From Rhodiola kirilowii (Eukaryota; Streptophyta; Magnoliopsida; Saxifragales; Crassulaceae): DNA of 64,000 nt. A program made the position numbers and the translations under genes. This document shows positions 63,601 through 64,000 of this stretch, in pieces. Each line of letters starts with the position of its first letter. Positions within the stretch are counted from its first letter, which is position 1. The stretch spans positions 124,001 to 188,000 of the forward strand of contig JAUCNB010000023.1 of the NCBI GenBank assembly GCA_033675215.1, given 5' to 3'. A model generated the notes under the pieces. That model searched no databases, was not told where the DNA came from, and worked only from the letters and a program-made list of their open reading frames with translations.

Positions 63601-64000
63601 CAAGTTAGTCTCTTTCTAAGGACAAACTTAGACAAACCTTAGAATGAGACTAACGAGAGACTAACTTGGGACGAACAAAGACAAACTTTAGTCTCATTCT
63701 AAGATTTGTATAAGTTCGTCCCAAGTTAGTCTCTTTCTAAAGACGAACTTAGATAAACCTTAGAATGAGACTAACGAGACTAACTTGGGACGAAAAAAGA
63801 CAAACTTTAGTCTCATTCTAAGGTTTGTATAAGTTCGTCCCAAGTTAGTCTAAGTTCGTCCCAAGTTAGTCTCTTTCTAAGGACGAACTTAGATAAACCT
63901 TAGAATGAGACTAACGAGACTAACTTGGGACGCACAAAGACAAACTTAAGTCTCATTCTAAGGTTCGTATAAGTTCGTCTCAAGTTAGTCTAAGTTCGTC
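57663..64000. repeat. Satellite array, right block
   Basis: The same satellite resumes after the second 3' LTR and runs off the window. Up to about 58,533 it copies the sequence after the first remnant (48,284 onward). Beyond that it is a different set of monomers. Between about 61.1 and 63.7 kb it is enriched for a variant with the extra bases of gagagac (gagagactaac) and for caagtcagtctc, neither of which I saw in the left block. No gene is visible. Confidence 0.97.
61190..62640. repeat. 1000-bp higher-order repeat with gagagac monomers
   Basis: Markers repeat 1000 bases apart: ggacgaacct at 61231 and 62231, and the unusual tctatttcta / tcaatttcta at 61581 and 62581. The unit carries monomers with an inserted gaga in the B word and the caagtcagtctc variant. 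A further related stretch starts near 63.36 kb (catgtaagtc, 2149 from 61212). The boundaries are approximate. Confidence 0.75.

Noticed and set aside
1-64000. tRNA, rRNA or telomere repeats
   Set aside because: No stretch resembles tRNA or rRNA core sequences, and no run of plant telomere repeat (ccctaaa type) was seen. The ctaag words belong to the satellite.

Overview
The window is almost entirely one satellite DNA array. About 57.1 kb of the 64 kb is a single head-to-tail family built from a 140-bp monomer and a 119-bp short form. All monomers point the same way, and the array runs off both ends of the window. The only other sequence is two nearly identical 3.45-kb remnants of a Ty3/Gypsy LTR retroelement at 44,835-48,283 and 54,214-57,662. 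I found no host gene, rRNA, tRNA or CRISPR. The retroelement type (plant chromovirus, CRM-like by recall of its protein sequence) and the megasatellite setting point to a flowering plant and probably to centromeric, pericentromeric or other heterochromatin. I do not recognise the satellite itself.

Layout: 1-44,834 is satellite. 44,835-48,283 is retroelement remnant 1 (end of pol plus 3' LTR). 48,284-54,213 is satellite. 54,214-57,662 is remnant 2. 57,663-64,000 is satellite. The array is organised in nested layers: a 21-bp subrepeat present once, twice or three times per monomer; monomers of 119, 140 or 161 bp; higher-order units of about 1.0 to 3.4 kb (1000, 1078, 1196, 1775-2016, 2815, 3126, 3276-3416 bp); and a 9.4-9.5 kb composite unit that contains the retroelement remnant. 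I found these units by aligning private sequence variants by eye.

The most interesting point is that the retroelement remnant did not insert twice. It was captured once, and then the remnant plus about 6 kb of surrounding satellite was duplicated in tandem (39,636-49,154 and 49,155-58,533). The crossover can be placed inside a 14-base stretch of the satellite subrepeat. The remnant has therefore become part of a higher-order repeat unit. A second notable property is that the monomer is built almost wholly from a few 16-20 base words present in both orientations, so it is rich in perfect dyad symmetry.

Limits: alignments were made by eye, so offsets and boundaries are exact only where a private variant marks them. 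Near-identical tandem blocks are also where assemblies go wrong, so copy number needs read-level support. I see no multi-gene system here. The novelty, if any, lies in the repeat architecture.
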